DNA of 64,000 nt from Gemmatimonadota bacterium. GTDB taxonomy: Bacteria > Gemmatimonadota > Gemmatimonadetes > Gemmatimonadales > GWC2-71-9. Positions 7,958-16,803 of this stretch are shown here, one piece after another. The stretch covers positions 1-64,000 of the forward strand of contig QHUK01000029.1 in NCBI GenBank assembly GCA_003222085.1, given 5' to 3'. The notes beneath the pieces were generated by a model. The model saw only the letters and a list, made by a program, of their open reading frames with translations, did no database searches and was not told the origin of the DNA. Position 1 is the stretch's first letter; each line of letters opens with the position of its first letter. The position numbers and the translations under genes were made by a program.

Positions 7958-8350
7958 GTGAGTGTCACGTTTCCCGGGTTGTTACGGTTCGGCGACGTCG
8001 GCCTATTGCTCCTGCGGCTCGTGGTCGCCGTCGTGTTCCTGGATAGCGGGTGGAATCATCTCCGGAGCCCCGCCGAGCGGTCAAAGAGCATCGGGGCGAG
8101 CCCCGGGTTTACCGTCTTTCTCGGCACCGCGGAAAGCCTGGGGAGTCTCGGCGTGGCGTTCGGAGTCCTGATTCAACTCGCCGCCATCGGGCTGATCCTC
8201 ATCATGCTGGGGGCGATCCAGAAGAAGATCTTCGTATGGAAGATCGGCTTTTGGGGCGGCAGGGCATACGGATGGCACTACGACCTGATGCTCCTCGTGA
8301 TGAATCTCGTGATTCTCCTCACGGGCGGAGGAAGCCTCGTCCTGCCGTAG
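7958..8350 (+). CDS. DoxX-family membrane protein
   Basis: 130 residues with four predicted membrane helices: LLLLRLVVAVVFLDSGWNHL (~12-32), GFTVFLGTAESLGSLGVAF, IQLAAIGLILIMLGAI and YDLMLLVMNLVILLTGGGSLVL. This is the DoxX/SURF4-like topology, with the conserved helix-1 Gly/His positions (DSGWNHL). DoxX proteins are inner-membrane partners of redox proteins, for example in thiosulphate:quinone oxidoreductase and in mycobacterial membrane oxidoreductase complexes. Its place as last gene of a thiol-redox operon agrees with a quinone- or thiol-linked role. Start is GTG 7958. It ends 3 bases from the stop of the convergent response-regulator gene with no terminator visible between. Confidence 0.85.
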   Translation: MSVTFPGLLRFGDVGLLLLRLVVAVVFLDSGWNHLRSPAERSKSIGASPGFTVFLGTAESLGSLGVAFGVLIQLAAIGLILIMLGAIQKKIFVWKIGFWGGRAYGWHYDLMLLVMNLVILLTGGGSLVLP

Positions 8351-8353
8351 GCG

Positions 8354-8800
8354 TCAGGGCCTCCGGGGCACCGGCGGCGCCCGGTTCATGAGCAACCAGT
8401 AGAGCCCGAGCTGCTTTGCCGCCTGGGTGAATTCCACGAAGTCCACCGGCTTGCGCACGTAGCTGTTGGCGCCGAGGCTGTAGCCCTCGATGACGTCGCG
8501 CTCCTCGTCGGAGGAGGTGAGGATCACGACCGGCAAGAGCCGGGTGCCCTCGCTCGCCCGGATGCGCTGCAGCACCTCCATCCCGTTGACCTTGGGCAGC
8601 TTGAGATCGAGCAGCACCACGGCCGGCAGCTCCTTCTCCGCCGGGCTCTTGCCCGCCGTGCCGAAGAGATAGTCGAGCGCTTGTGCCCCGTCCTCCGCGA
8701 CGACGACGTCGTTCGTGATGTTATGACTCTTGAGCGCGCGGAGCGTCAACGCGACGTCGTCAGGGTTGTCTTCCACCAGCAGGATCTTTCCCGGGTTCAC
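8354..8800 (-). CDS. Single-domain response regulator (Rcp1-like)
   Basis: 148 residues forming only a receiver domain. All phosphotransfer residues are present: acidic pair in LLVEDNPDD (~8-13), phospho-Asp in VVLLDLKLPKVNG (~65), Thr/Ser in LTSSDEE and Lys in YVRKP. There is no output domain, and the long beta3-alpha3 region resembles the Rcp1 group that pairs with phytochrome-like kinases. It must signal by protein contact or phosphorelay. GTG start with GGAGG seven bases upstream; 30 bases after the sensor-kinase stop, so the kinase is its likely cognate partner. Last gene of the TonB-YfiR-kinase-regulator operon. Confidence 0.93.
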   Translation of the reverse strand: MNPGKILLVEDNPDDVALTLRALKSHNITNDVVVAEDGAQALDYLFGTAGKSPAEKELPAVVLLDLKLPKVNGMEVLQRIRASEGTRLLPVVILTSSDEERDVIEGYSLGANSYVRKPVDFVEFTQAAKQLGLYWLLMNRAPPVPRRP

Positions 8801-8830
8801 AAGAGCCTCCAGGCCCGCGGAAGCGGGCCA

Positions 8831-10306
8831 TCACAGGGTGAAGTAGAACGTCGCTCCCTGATCGACGGCACCTTCCGCCCAGATCCGGCCGCCGTGCCGG
8901 TTGATGATGCGCCGGACGGTTGCGAGGCCGACGCCGGTACCCTCGAATTCGGCAGCGGAATGCAGTCGCTGGAACACGCCGAACAGCTTGTCCGCGTACT
9001 TCATGTCGAAGCCGGCTCCGTTGTCGCGGATCGCGAAGGCCTGCCCGCCGTTCGCGTCGACGGATGCGAATTCGACGCGCGCCCCCGGCCGCTTCGCGGT
9101 GTATTTCCAGCTGTTGCGGAGGAGATTGTCGAGGGCCACGCGCAGCAGCCGCGCGTCGCCCCGCGCCTTCAGCCCCGCGGCGATCGCGAATTCCACCTGC
9201 CGCTCGGGAGCGGCCCGTTGGAGCTCGCTCGCGATGTCGCGGGCCATGCCGCTCAAGTCCACGTCCTCGGTGCGCATCTCCGCACGGGTGACCCGGGCGA
9301 GCTTGAGCAGGTCGTCGATCAACGTCCCCATCCGCTGGCTGGCGGCGCGTACTCGGTGCAGGGACTCTCGTCCCGCCTCGTCCAGCTGGGCGGCATAGTC
9401 TTCCAGCAGCACCTGGCTGAACCCGTCGATGCTGCGCAGCGGTGCGCGCAGGTCGTGCGACACCGAGTACGCGAACGCGTCCAGCTCGGTGTTGGCGGCC
9501 AGGAGCTCGGCCGCGTTGCGCCGCAGCGACTCGTTGCGCTCCTGGAGCTCGTGGGTCCGTTCCTCGACGCGCCGTTCCAGGTCGGCGGCATGGCGCTGCA
9601 GCTCGTCCTTCTGGTCCTCGATGCGACCGAGCATCTGGTTGAAGGCATCGGTCAGCGCGCCCAATTCGTCCTCGCCGAGCTTGGGCGCCCGCACGGAATA
9701 GTCCTGCCGGGTGGAAACGGCCTTGGCGGTCTCCGCCAGCGCCAGAATGGGCTGCGAGATCGTACCCTGAAGCACCATCGACAGGAGGTACGCTGCCAGC
9801 AAGGCGACGCCCATGACCGCCAGGCCGATGACCACCGAGAGTCGCAACGTGTCGTAGACGGCCTCGAGATCGGATGCCAGGTACAACGTGCCGAGCCGCT
9901 GGCTGCCGGCCTCCTCCACCGGCTGGAACCCGATCAGGCGTCCGCGCTCGAAGCGGTACCCGTCCGGCCCCGGCGCCGCCGGGACGGCGTTACCGGCTAC
10001 GTCCGCCGGATAGGCGGCGAACACGTGGCCGACCTTGTCGTACAGGACCGCGGCCACGATGTGCGGATCGGCGCGCAGGGCGGAGAGAAGCTCTCTGGCG
10101 TCGGCTTCGTTGGAAAATGCCAGGGAGGCAGTGCTGTTGGCGGCGATGATCCGACCGCGGACGGACAGGGCGTCGCGCGTCGTCTGCCGCAGGGACCAGT
10201 ACTGGTATCCCGCGAACGCGGCGGACGTGAGCAGGAGGACGAGCCCGCTGATCACGACGAGGATCGCCGTCAGCTTGCGTTTGATCGGCCAGTCGCGCAG
10301 CGACAT
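8831..10306 (-). CDS. Membrane sensor histidine kinase (periplasmic CHASE8-like sensor, HAMP)
   Basis: 491 residues. TM1 ~12-32, an external domain ~35-150 (NSTASLAFSNEADARELLSAL and the IVAAVLYDK block, as in CHASE8 sensors), TM2 ~157-182, HAMP ~182-235 (LGALTDAFNQMLGRIEDQ), a coiled-coil linker, then HisKA with H-box DAFAYSVSHDLRAPL and HATPase with N-box (NLLRNSWKYT), DNGAGFD and GTGVGLATV. This is the light/stress-type kinase with the FEGTGVGLATVRRIINRHGG ending typical of Rcp1-partner kinases. The external domain probably receives its signal from the YfiR-like periplasmic protein encoded one base upstream (TGA-G-ATG). CHASE8 is also found in YfiN, the partner of YfiR in Pseudomonas. Confidence 0.92.
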   Translation of the reverse strand: MSLRDWPIKRKLTAILVVISGLVLLLTSAAFAGYQYWSLRQTTRDALSVRGRIIAANSTASLAFSNEADARELLSALRADPHIVAAVLYDKVGHVFAAYPADVAGNAVPAAPGPDGYRFERGRLIGFQPVEEAGSQRLGTLYLASDLEAVYDTLRLSVVIGLAVMGVALLAAYLLSMVLQGTISQPILALAETAKAVSTRQDYSVRAPKLGEDELGALTDAFNQMLGRIEDQKDELQRHAADLERRVEERTHELQERNESLRRNAAELLAANTELDAFAYSVSHDLRAPLRSIDGFSQVLLEDYAAQLDEAGRESLHRVRAASQRMGTLIDDLLKLARVTRAEMRTEDVDLSGMARDIASELQRAAPERQVEFAIAAGLKARGDARLLRVALDNLLRNSWKYTAKRPGARVEFASVDANGGQAFAIRDNGAGFDMKYADKLFGVFQRLHSAAEFEGTGVGLATVRRIINRHGGRIWAEGAVDQGATFYFTL

Positions 10307-10307
10307 C

Positions 10308-10850
10308 TCAACGCCCGGTTGGGGTGATGACCTCGGCCACCCGCAACAGCTTGGAGCTGATCGTCAGGTGGGCGGCTTCCGCCGCCTGGGGGTTGATCTG
10401 GAGGCGGATACGACTGCGGTCGGTCACGAAGCGAATCATGCCGCCCCGCTCGGCGAAGCCGTCGTCGTCGCCCACGGTGAGAATCGGCCGATTCTTGAGA
10501 CTCGCGGTAATCTCGTCCAGCCGATCGCCGGCGGGCCTGCTGATGAACAGGATGTGACAGGTCTTGATCTCCTCCACGCTGCGGTAGCGCCGCACCTGGA
10601 AGGCCCGCCCCCGGAGCTGCTCACCGCGTACGGTCTGATCGAGAAAGCCCTCGAACGGGTCGGCCCCCAGAATACCGATGACAAGCGGTGTTTCGGTGTC
10701 GGGAAAGGCCGCGGGGGGCCAATCGACGAATTGCGCAAAGTTGAACAGAAAGACGGCCTTCACCTGCGCCTCGGACGCTTTCCCCGTCTGCGCCCCCAGC
10801 CGCGCGGCGCACACCAACAGCACCGCGGTCGTGACTCTCAAAAACGCCAC
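10308..10850 (-). CDS. YfiR-like periplasmic regulator (DUF4154)
   Basis: About 180 residues. A signal peptide (LRVTTAVLLVCAARLGAQ) precedes the DUF4154/YfiR domain: EAQVKAVFLFNFAQFVDWPP, PLVIGILGADPFEGFLD, CHILFISRP, ILTVGDDDGFAERGGMIRF and the C-terminal INPQAAEAAHLTISSKLLRVA. In Pseudomonas YfiR sits in the periplasm and represses the cyclase YfiN by contacting its external domain; here the neighbouring membrane protein is a kinase instead. The start is most likely GTG 10850, which overlaps the 3' end of the TonB receptor gene by 13 bases; TTG 10841 is an alternative. The second Cys of the usual YfiR disulphide pairs is absent, since only one Cys (KTCH) is seen in the mature part. Confidence 0.85.
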   Translation of the reverse strand: MAFLRVTTAVLLVCAARLGAQTGKASEAQVKAVFLFNFAQFVDWPPAAFPDTETPLVIGILGADPFEGFLDQTVRGEQLRGRAFQVRRYRSVEEIKTCHILFISRPAGDRLDEITASLKNRPILTVGDDDGFAERGGMIRFVTDRSRIRLQINPQAAEAAHLTISSKLLRVAEVITPTGR

Positions 10851-12787
10851 GCGACCGCCCCATACACGCCGCGCTGGATGTCCCGACGAGTGGGACTCGC
10901 CGCCGCCCCGAACTCCCGGTGGCGACTGTGCAGCAGATTCTGCCCGACGAGCGAGCATTCGACTTTCGACGTCGGCCGCCAGGTGAGCGTGACATTCAGC
11001 TCGGCATACGCCGGGACGACCTGGTTATTGATGTCATCGATCGCCCGGAACCAGGCGGCGAGTCCCAGGTGTGCCGGCAGATCCACCGACGAGAGCAGGA
11101 AGAACTGTCGATCGGGAGCCTGGGACTCCGTCGCGCCCCGGGACATGTCCGTGCTGCCGGGGTTCGGCCACACACGGACTCGCAGCTCCGTGTACCCGGC
11201 GCGCAGGCGCCAGCGATCGGTCACTCGATAATCGGCGGTCAGCTCCGCTCCATAGGACTCGCCGTCCTGCCCGTTGCCAATAACGACGGTGTCGGGTGCG
11301 AGCGGGTTGACGTAGACCTGCTCCAAGCTGCGGAGCCCGTGGTAGCGACTGTAGAACGTCGCCACAGAAAGGGCAAGGGACCCCTGCTGGTGGCGGTATC
11401 CCAGCTCGTAGGCCAGCTCTTCTTCTGAATGGAAGCCCGGGCCGCCGGCTAGGAAAGAGTCCGCGGAGACGCGAGCAAAGAGCTCCCGGTCGATTCGCGA
11501 GGGCGTTCGGAGCGCGCGCGAGACGGCGGCCCACAGGGTCCCGGACGGGCTGAGCCTCCAGTTCACACGGCCGCTGGGCTGGATCTCGAAGCCGGTGTAG
11601 TCGTTGTGCTCGATCTTGGTGCCGAGGGCCACGTGCAGCCGGTTGGGCACGAGCGCGATCTCGTCCTGCACGAACCCGGTGAACCACTGTCGCGCGACGT
11701 GCGCCGGCAGGAAGGCCAGGAATGAGCTGTTGACGATGCGATCGTTGATCAGGCGGTAGCCGAGTCCCCACACCACGTCATGGCGCGCGCCCAAGCGCGT
11801 ACCGTGTTGCAGATCGACGTCGTAGGTGTCGAGATCTTCTGCGAACAGGCCCGGAATGTCGCGGTGGGTCCGGTCATAGTACAGCTGGCCCGCGAGACTC
11901 GACTTTCCGGAGATCGTGCGCGACCACTTCGCCGTCACGTTGCCGCCGCTGACCGCGATGTCGGCGCCGGGACTCGGCTGGCTGATGCGGCCATCGTAGA
12001 GATCACCTTGCAGGGTGGCGCGGCTCGCGCTCGACGCCTCCCAGTCCATGCGGAACCCACCCTGCCCCAGGTACCAGTCGTCGGCGGCGTCCTGCCCGTT
12101 GGTCCGCATCGTCGCATCGCGGTCGAACCCCCGGCCGTAGATGCGCGCGCGAACCCTGGAGCCCAGCGCCGCTCCGTAGCGGACTGTCCCGAAGCCGTGC
12201 TGCTCGGTGCCGCCGCCACCCGACAGCAGCAACCCTTGCGTGTCCTTGGCGTCCTTCGTGATGACGTTGATCACGCCGTTGACGGCGTTGGCCCCCCACA
12301 GCGTGGCCCCGGGACCGCTGATGACCTCGATCCGGTCAATGTCCTGAAGTGGGACCTCCTGCACATCCCAGAACACCCCGGAGAAGAGGGGGGTGTAGAC
12401 GGTACGTCCATCGATCAGCACCAGGAGCTTATTGGCGGTGGTGCTATTGAAGCCGCGCGCGCTGATCGCCCACTGGCGGGAGTCGACCTGCGCGACCTGC
12501 AAGTTGGTGGCGAGGCGCAGCGCCTCGGCGAGACTGGACGCGCCGGAGCGGCGAATGTCCTCCTGCGTGATCACTTGGATCGCCGAGGCGGTCTGCGACA
12601 GGCGCTCGGGACGCTTCGAGACGGAGGTGACCTGCAGGTTCATCAGCTGTTCGATGCTGAGCTTCTTCAAGGCCTCGCCGGACAGGCTGGAATCCGGCTG
12701 CTGGGCGAACCCGGGCTGAGTGAAGCAGACGAAACCCAACGTGAAGACCATCGATGTCGCAACCGCAACGGTCCTCAGGTCAGCCAT
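10838..12787 (-). CDS. TonB-dependent outer-membrane receptor
   Basis: 649 residues. Signal peptide ending GFAQQP, then a short lead SLSGEALKKLSIEQLMNLQVTSVSKR, the plug domain (VITQEDIRRSGASSLAEALRLATNLQVAQ ... ISARGFNSTTANKLLVLIDGRTVYTP ... IEVISGPGATLWGANAVNGVINVITKDA) and a 22-strand-type barrel ending in AVAWRF with terminal Phe. The lead segment IEQLMNL is typical of the receptors encoded in operons with DUF4154/YfiR and a kinase or GGDEF protein. There is no STN domain, so it does not signal to a FecR protein; it may transport or sense a ligand for the downstream YfiR/kinase pair. First gene of the four-gene operon; ATG 12787. Confidence 0.93.
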   Translation of the reverse strand: MADLRTVAVATSMVFTLGFVCFTQPGFAQQPDSSLSGEALKKLSIEQLMNLQVTSVSKRPERLSQTASAIQVITQEDIRRSGASSLAEALRLATNLQVAQVDSRQWAISARGFNSTTANKLLVLIDGRTVYTPLFSGVFWDVQEVPLQDIDRIEVISGPGATLWGANAVNGVINVITKDAKDTQGLLLSGGGGTEQHGFGTVRYGAALGSRVRARIYGRGFDRDATMRTNGQDAADDWYLGQGGFRMDWEASSASRATLQGDLYDGRISQPSPGADIAVSGGNVTAKWSRTISGKSSLAGQLYYDRTHRDIPGLFAEDLDTYDVDLQHGTRLGARHDVVWGLGYRLINDRIVNSSFLAFLPAHVARQWFTGFVQDEIALVPNRLHVALGTKIEHNDYTGFEIQPSGRVNWRLSPSGTLWAAVSRALRTPSRIDRELFARVSADSFLAGGPGFHSEEELAYELGYRHQQGSLALSVATFYSRYHGLRSLEQVYVNPLAPDTVVIGNGQDGESYGAELTADYRVTDRWRLRAGYTELRVRVWPNPGSTDMSRGATESQAPDRQFFLLSSVDLPAHLGLAAWFRAIDDINNQVVPAYAELNVTLTWRPTSKVECSLVGQNLLHSRHREFGAAASPTRRDIQRGVYGAVAWRF

Positions 12788-12929
12788 CGGTCGGTACCCC
12801 CTGGTCGGTCGCGCGTCGTGGCAGTCGCGAAATATTCCCGCACAAGTTGTCCTTCTGGCACAGGGCCGTGGTGACCCACGTCACGCGGCCCGACCGCGGA
12901 CCCCAACATGGGGGTTCAGTAGGGGCGTG

Positions 12930-12969
12930 CTAGGGCGTTTTTGCGGCACCAGGGGGTGGTTTCGCGACA
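12930..12969 (-). promoter_or_regulatory. 21-bp-spaced direct repeat upstream of the TonB/YfiR/kinase operon
   Basis: On the minus strand TGTCGCG (12969-12963) and TGCCGCA (12948-12942) lie exactly 21 bases apart and are followed by AAAACGCCCTAG. The plus-strand 20-mer CTAGGGCGTTTTTGCGGCAC (12930-12949) is identical to 27217-27236 upstream of another kinase gene, where the 21-base spacing is repeated. The spacing of two helical turns fits tandem binding by a response regulator or activator. Located 143-182 bases before the receptor start. Confidence 0.55.
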
Positions 12970-13013
12970 CGCGGTCCCTTCACGACGGGGCGCGCGTCCT
13001 TGCCACGCCGCCT

Positions 13014-15110
13014 CTACGAGGCCGGGGACGAATCGAGCACCTGCCGCACGCTTCGCGCGAGAGTCTCCGGAGTGAAAGGCTTTTGCAGGTACGCGATGCC
13101 GGACTCGAGGATGCCGTGATGCACGATGGCCTGGTCCGCATAGCCCGACGCATACAGCACCTTCATGTCGGGCCGCAGCTGCGCCAGCTGCTCGGCCAGC
13201 TGCCGCCCGCTGAGCCCCGGCATCACAACATCCGTGAGCAACAGGTGAATCCGACCGTGATGTTTCGCCGCGAGCCGCAGCGCCGTCTCGCCGTTGGGCG
13301 CCTCCAGTACCGCGTAGCCATAGCGCTCGAGCACCTGCCGGGTCACCATGCGGACCGAGGCCGCATCCTCGACGACGAGTACGGTCTCCGTGCCGCGGAG
13401 GGGCTCCACCGTCGCCATGGGCGCGGCGGCGGGCTCCGCGGGCTCTTCGACCCGCGGCAGGTAGACCTTGAAGCTCGTCCCCCGACCGGGCTCCGAGTAC
13501 ACCCAGATGAATCCGCCCGACTGCTTCACGATCCCGTATACCGTCGCGAGGCCCAACCCTGTGCCCTTGCCCGGTTCCTTCGTGGTGAAGAACGGCTCGA
13601 AGATCCGGGCCTTGGTTTGCTGGTCCATCCCGATTCCCGTGTCGGACAGCGCGAGCATGACGTAGCGGCCCGGGCCAGCGGGCGCATGACCGCGCACGTA
13701 GGTCTCGTCCATGTCCACGTTGGCCGCCTCGATGGTCAGCCGCCCCCCAGTGGGCATGGCATCGCGGGCGTTGACCGCGAGGTTGATGATGATCTGCTCG
13801 ATTTGGCCGGGGTCGGCTTTCACCACCCCCAGATCGGGCGCGAGGAACGTGGTCAGTTGAATGTCTTCGCCGATGAGGCGCTTGAGCAGCTTCTCGGTGC
13901 CGGCGACGGTCGCCTTCAGGTCCAGGGCCTTGGGCTGGAGCACCTGCTGGCGGCTGAACGCCAGCAGCTGGCGCGTGAGGGCAGCGGCGCCCTCGGCGGC
14001 CTTGCGGATTTGCTGGACATCGTCGCGCTTGGGATCGGCCGGGCCGAGGTCTTCCAGCAACAGATCGCTGTAGCTGGTGATCACGGTGAGCAGGTTGTTG
14101 AAATCGTGGGCGACCCCGCCGGCGAGCCGGCCGACCGCCTCCATCTTCTGCGCCTGGCGCAGCCGCTCCTCGGACTGCCGCAGCGCTTCCTCGGCGCGCT
14201 TGCGCTCGATGCCCACGGCCAGCGCGCTCGCGACGGATGTGAGTGCCTTGGGCACGAACTCGGAGAGGGGGTGGCGGGCGAACATGGCCATGACGCCGAG
14301 CACCCGCTCTTGCACCACCAAGGGGTAGCCGGCGAACGCCACCATCCCCTCGCGCCTCGCCCACTCCTGGTCGTGGACCTGCGGATCGCCCACGACCTGG
14401 TTGGTGACATGGGGACGGCGCTCCTGGGCGATCACGCCGATCTTGAACTGTCCGAGCGGCACCCGGCTGTGCGGCCCGTCGATATGCGTGTACATGCCGG
14501 CGCTGGCCTGCAGCTCCAGGGTGCTGGTGGCGTCGTCGAGGGTCCAAATCCGGGCGAACGCCACGTCGAGGTGGCGCACCACGGCCTCGACGCAGAGTTG
14601 CAGCGTCTCGCGCAGGCCCGCGCCTCGGGTCAGTGCGATCCCGACATCGGACGTCAACTCCGCCAGCCGCGCCCGCTCGAGCAAGGCCGTCTGCGCCCGG
14701 CGGCGCTCGCGCCGCACCTCGGCGTCACGCAGCTCCCGCTGGATGGCCGGGATCAGCCGTCGGAGATTCCCCTTGGTGAGGAAATCCTGCGCGCCCGCCT
14801 TCATCGCCTCGACGGCGACGTCCTCGCCGATCGTGCCCGAGACGAAGATGAAGGGCGTGTCGAGATCGCGCGCCCGCAGCAGGGCGAGGGCTGCCGGCCC
14901 GCTGAACGCCGGCATGCTGTAGTCGCCGATCACGAGATCCCACGCCTGACGATCGAGCGCGGCCGTCATGGCGGTGGGGGTATCCACCCGCTCATAGGCC
15001 GGCTGGTAGCCGGCGCGCTGAAGCTCCAGCAGCAGCAACCGGGCGTCATCTTCGGAGTCTTCCGCGATCAGCACCCGCAGGGGGACACGCATCGACAGGC
15101 CTAGACACAT
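13014..15110 (-). CDS. Soluble hybrid histidine kinase, REC-GAF-HisKA-HATPase-REC
   Basis: 698 residues, no membrane segment. REC1 ~12-125 (LIAEDSEDD; phospho-Asp in [20 protein letters not shown]). GAF ~160-300 ([24 protein letters not shown]). HisKA ~325-390 with H-box [18 protein letters not shown]. HATPase ~430-550 ([42 protein letters not shown]). REC2 ~575-690 ([32 protein letters not shown]). All phosphotransfer residues are intact at both receivers. This architecture suggests a phosphorelay with an input receiver controlled by another kinase. The start could also be the ATG at 15092, which begins directly at the REC domain. It precedes the TonB operon by 226 bases on the same strand. 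Confidence 0.92.
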   Translation of the reverse strand: MCLGLSMRVPLRVLIAEDSEDDARLLLLELQRAGYQPAYERVDTPTAMTAALDRQAWDLVIGDYSMPAFSGPAALALLRARDLDTPFIFVSGTIGEDVAVEAMKAGAQDFLTKGNLRRLIPAIQRELRDAEVRRERRRAQTALLERARLAELTSDVGIALTRGAGLRETLQLCVEAVVRHLDVAFARIWTLDDATSTLELQASAGMYTHIDGPHSRVPLGQFKIGVIAQERRPHVTNQVVGDPQVHDQEWARREGMVAFAGYPLVVQERVLGVMAMFARHPLSEFVPKALTSVASALAVGIERKRAEEALRQSEERLRQAQKMEAVGRLAGGVAHDFNNLLTVITSYSDLLLEDLGPADPKRDDVQQIRKAAEGAAALTRQLLAFSRQQVLQPKALDLKATVAGTEKLLKRLIGEDIQLTTFLAPDLGVVKADPGQIEQIIINLAVNARDAMPTGGRLTIEAANVDMDETYVRGHAPAGPGRYVMLALSDTGIGMDQQTKARIFEPFFTTKEPGKGTGLGLATVYGIVKQSGGFIWVYSEPGRGTSFKVYLPRVEEPAEPAAAPMATVEPLRGTETVLVVEDAASVRMVTRQVLERYGYAVLEAPNGETALRLAAKHHGRIHLLLTDVVMPGLSGRQLAEQLAQLRPDMKVLYASGYADQAIVHHGILESGIAYLQKPFTPETLARSVRQVLDSSPAS

Positions 15111-15262
15111 GCGCCCCGAGGCGACCCCCGTCCAATACTTCCTTGTTAGAGGAGGTAGCGCTTCGAGCGATAGCTCCCGCGCGCGCCCCTTCCCCGGGTT
15201 GACACCCGGGGTCCGGGACCGGAATGTTATATCAGACTATGCGTTCTTGAATGAGGAGGCGC

Positions 15263-15844
15263 GTGCCCCGGCCCAAGGCATTCGAGCCTGCGGAAGCTCT
15301 CGACTGCGCCATGGAGCTGTTTTGGCGTCAGGGGTACGCCGCGACGCCGCTCGACCGGCTGGTACGCCGCACCGGCGCAAGTCGCTACGGGCTGTACACC
15401 ACGTTCGGCGGCAAGCGCGATCTGTACCTCGCAAGCCTCGAGCGCTACTCGCAGGCGGTCATGGACCCCCTCCTGGAGCCGCTCGAGCATGCGCGGGCGT
15501 CCGCTCGCGACATCCGAGCAGTCTTCGATCGGGTGCTCGAGCTGATTCACCGCCCCGGCGATCGCCGCGGCTGCCTCATGTGCAATGCGGCCTTCGAGCG
15601 CGGAGCCGTCGATCCCGCGTCGGCGCGGCGCGTGCGGCGACACTTCGATCGGGTGCGCCGGCTGCTGCGACGGGCCCTCGCGAACGCGCGGCGCGACGGG
15701 AGCGTGTCGCGCGACCGGTCCGTGCCGGACTACGCGGACCACCTCCTGGGCGCCGCAGCGGGGTCGTTTCTGCTGGCGCGGTCCGGCATGACGAGCGGCC
15801 TCATCCGGCGGTTCGTCGAAACCGCCCTGCAAGGATTGACCTGA
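15263..15844 (+). CDS. TetR/AcrR-family transcriptional regulator
   Basis: 193 residues from GTG 15263. The N-terminal HTH is clear: PRPKAFEPAEALDCAMELFWRQGYAATPLDRLVRRTGASRYGLYTTFGGKRDLYLASLERY, matching the group that begins MPRPKxFD. The C-terminal domain (RRGCLMCNAAFERGA ... LLGAAAGSFLLARSGM) is of the TetR_C_16/AefR type with the conserved GCL motif. GTG 15263 is preferred because of the family N-terminus; ATG 15251 would add four residues, and its AGGAGG would then lie inside the gene. Its stop is immediately followed by the LysR start (TGA-GTG), so both regulators are made from one transcript. The regulated gene is not evident: no transporter or enzyme gene is divergent. Confidence 0.87.
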   Translation: MPRPKAFEPAEALDCAMELFWRQGYAATPLDRLVRRTGASRYGLYTTFGGKRDLYLASLERYSQAVMDPLLEPLEHARASARDIRAVFDRVLELIHRPGDRRGCLMCNAAFERGAVDPASARRVRRHFDRVRRLLRRALANARRDGSVSRDRSVPDYADHLLGAAAGSFLLARSGMTSGLIRRFVETALQGLT

Positions 15845-16765
15845 GTGGAACTCCGGCACCTGAGGTACTTCGTCGCGGTCGCCGAGGAAGGGAGCTTCCT
15901 CCGGGCGGCAGGTCGGTTGCGCGTCGCGCAACCGGCGCTCTCCAAGCAGATCCGCGACCTCGAGCGGGAAGTGGGCGTGACGCTGTTCCATCGTCTCCCG
16001 CGCGGCACCCGGCTCACGCCCGCCGGCGAGGCCTTCCTGGTCGAAGCGCGCGGTACGCTGACAGCGGCAGGGCGCGCCGTGACCAGCGCTCGCGGTGCCG
16101 CTAAGGACGGCTCCGATCTCGAGTTCGCGCACGGCGAGCTTGCCGTGTACACCTCGGTCATCGAAGACCTCCTTGCGGCGTTTCGGGACGCGTACCCCGA
16201 GGCGCAGGTGCGGGTGTCGAGCATGAGCGACGCCGACACCGAACTAGCCCTGCAGGAGGGGCACATTGACGTCGCGTCCGTGTTCATCGCCCAATGGCCG
16301 GTCGCCGGGTTCGATGCGGTTCGCCTGGTGGACTGCGCGACCAAGGGCGTGCTCCTGCCGGCGAGCCATCCACTCGCGGCCAAGCCATCCGTGCGGTTGG
16401 CGGAACTGCGGAACCTCACGTGGCTCCATTCCTCGCCCCAACGGTGGCCTGGCTTCTTCCGAATTATCCAGGACGCGCTACGGGACCGCGGTCTGGTCCC
16501 GCTCCGCAGTCGTGAGCGTCCGAAAGAAACGCCGTCGGCCAACGTGCAGATCGCCGCCGGGGAAACCTGGACGCTGGCGAGCGAGGCGATCGCCGCCCCA
16601 TACCGGACGACCCCGACCGCGATCGTGTATCGCCCCTTTGACGAGCCTCCGATCCCCTGCTGGATCGCGCTCGTCTGGCGCCCGAACGCGCCGCGCCTCG
16701 TCCATCACCTCGTCGACGTGGCGCGAGCGCTGGGCGGCGCGATGGAGGACGCCTCAGGGGCTTGA
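15845..16765 (+). CDS. LysR-family transcriptional regulator
   Basis: 306 residues. The N-terminal winged HTH is canonical: MELRHLRYFVAVAEEGSFLRAAGRLRVAQPALSKQIRDLEREVGVTLFHR. The effector-binding domain follows (~90-300), with GELAVYTSVIEDLLAAFRDAYPEAQVRV and the ALQEGHIDVA turn. The GTG start abuts the TetR stop codon, so translation is probably coupled. LysR regulators usually sit divergently from their target; here the upstream neighbour is a TetR gene in the same direction, so targets are unknown. The last codons contain the -35 box of the next gene's promoter (TTGACG at 16762). Confidence 0.9.
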   Translation: MELRHLRYFVAVAEEGSFLRAAGRLRVAQPALSKQIRDLEREVGVTLFHRLPRGTRLTPAGEAFLVEARGTLTAAGRAVTSARGAAKDGSDLEFAHGELAVYTSVIEDLLAAFRDAYPEAQVRVSSMSDADTELALQEGHIDVASVFIAQWPVAGFDAVRLVDCATKGVLLPASHPLAAKPSVRLAELRNLTWLHSSPQRWPGFFRIIQDALRDRGLVPLRSRERPKETPSANVQIAAGETWTLASEAIAAPYRTTPTAIVYRPFDEPPIPCWIALVWRPNAPRLVHHLVDVARALGGAMEDASGA

Positions 16766-16803
16766 CGGCCGCCGCCTCTTCCCGTATATAACCAGTAAGT
16801 TAT
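16762..16803 (+). promoter_or_regulatory. Sigma70 promoter and palindromic operator of the ArsR-family gene
   Basis: TTGACG (16762-16767), 17 bases, TATATA (16785-16790). The inverted repeat ATAAC-N6-GTTAT (16788-16792 / 16799-16803) overlaps the -10 box, the expected transcription start and the ATG at 16802. No Shine-Dalgarno is present, so the mRNA is probably leaderless, and repressor bound here would block the polymerase directly. Confidence 0.75.

Noticed and set aside
8681-10327. 548-codon open frame on the plus strand
   Set aside because: Antisense of a well-conserved sensor kinase; the translation is rich in Arg/Gly/Val and has no domain. It is a high-GC shadow.
12899-12915. ACCCC-N6-GGGGT hairpin downstream of the hybrid kinase as a terminator
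   Set aside because: The stem is only five bases and has no T-tract, so it is too weak to call.
12720-15104. 794-codon open frame on the plus strand
   Set aside because: Antisense of the hybrid kinase, whose domains and motifs are complete. The frame has no start context or family similarity.
15199-15232. TTGACA with TTATAT as a promoter for the TetR gene
   Set aside because: The spacing is 22 bases, too long for sigma70; no better -10 box lies at 17 bases.
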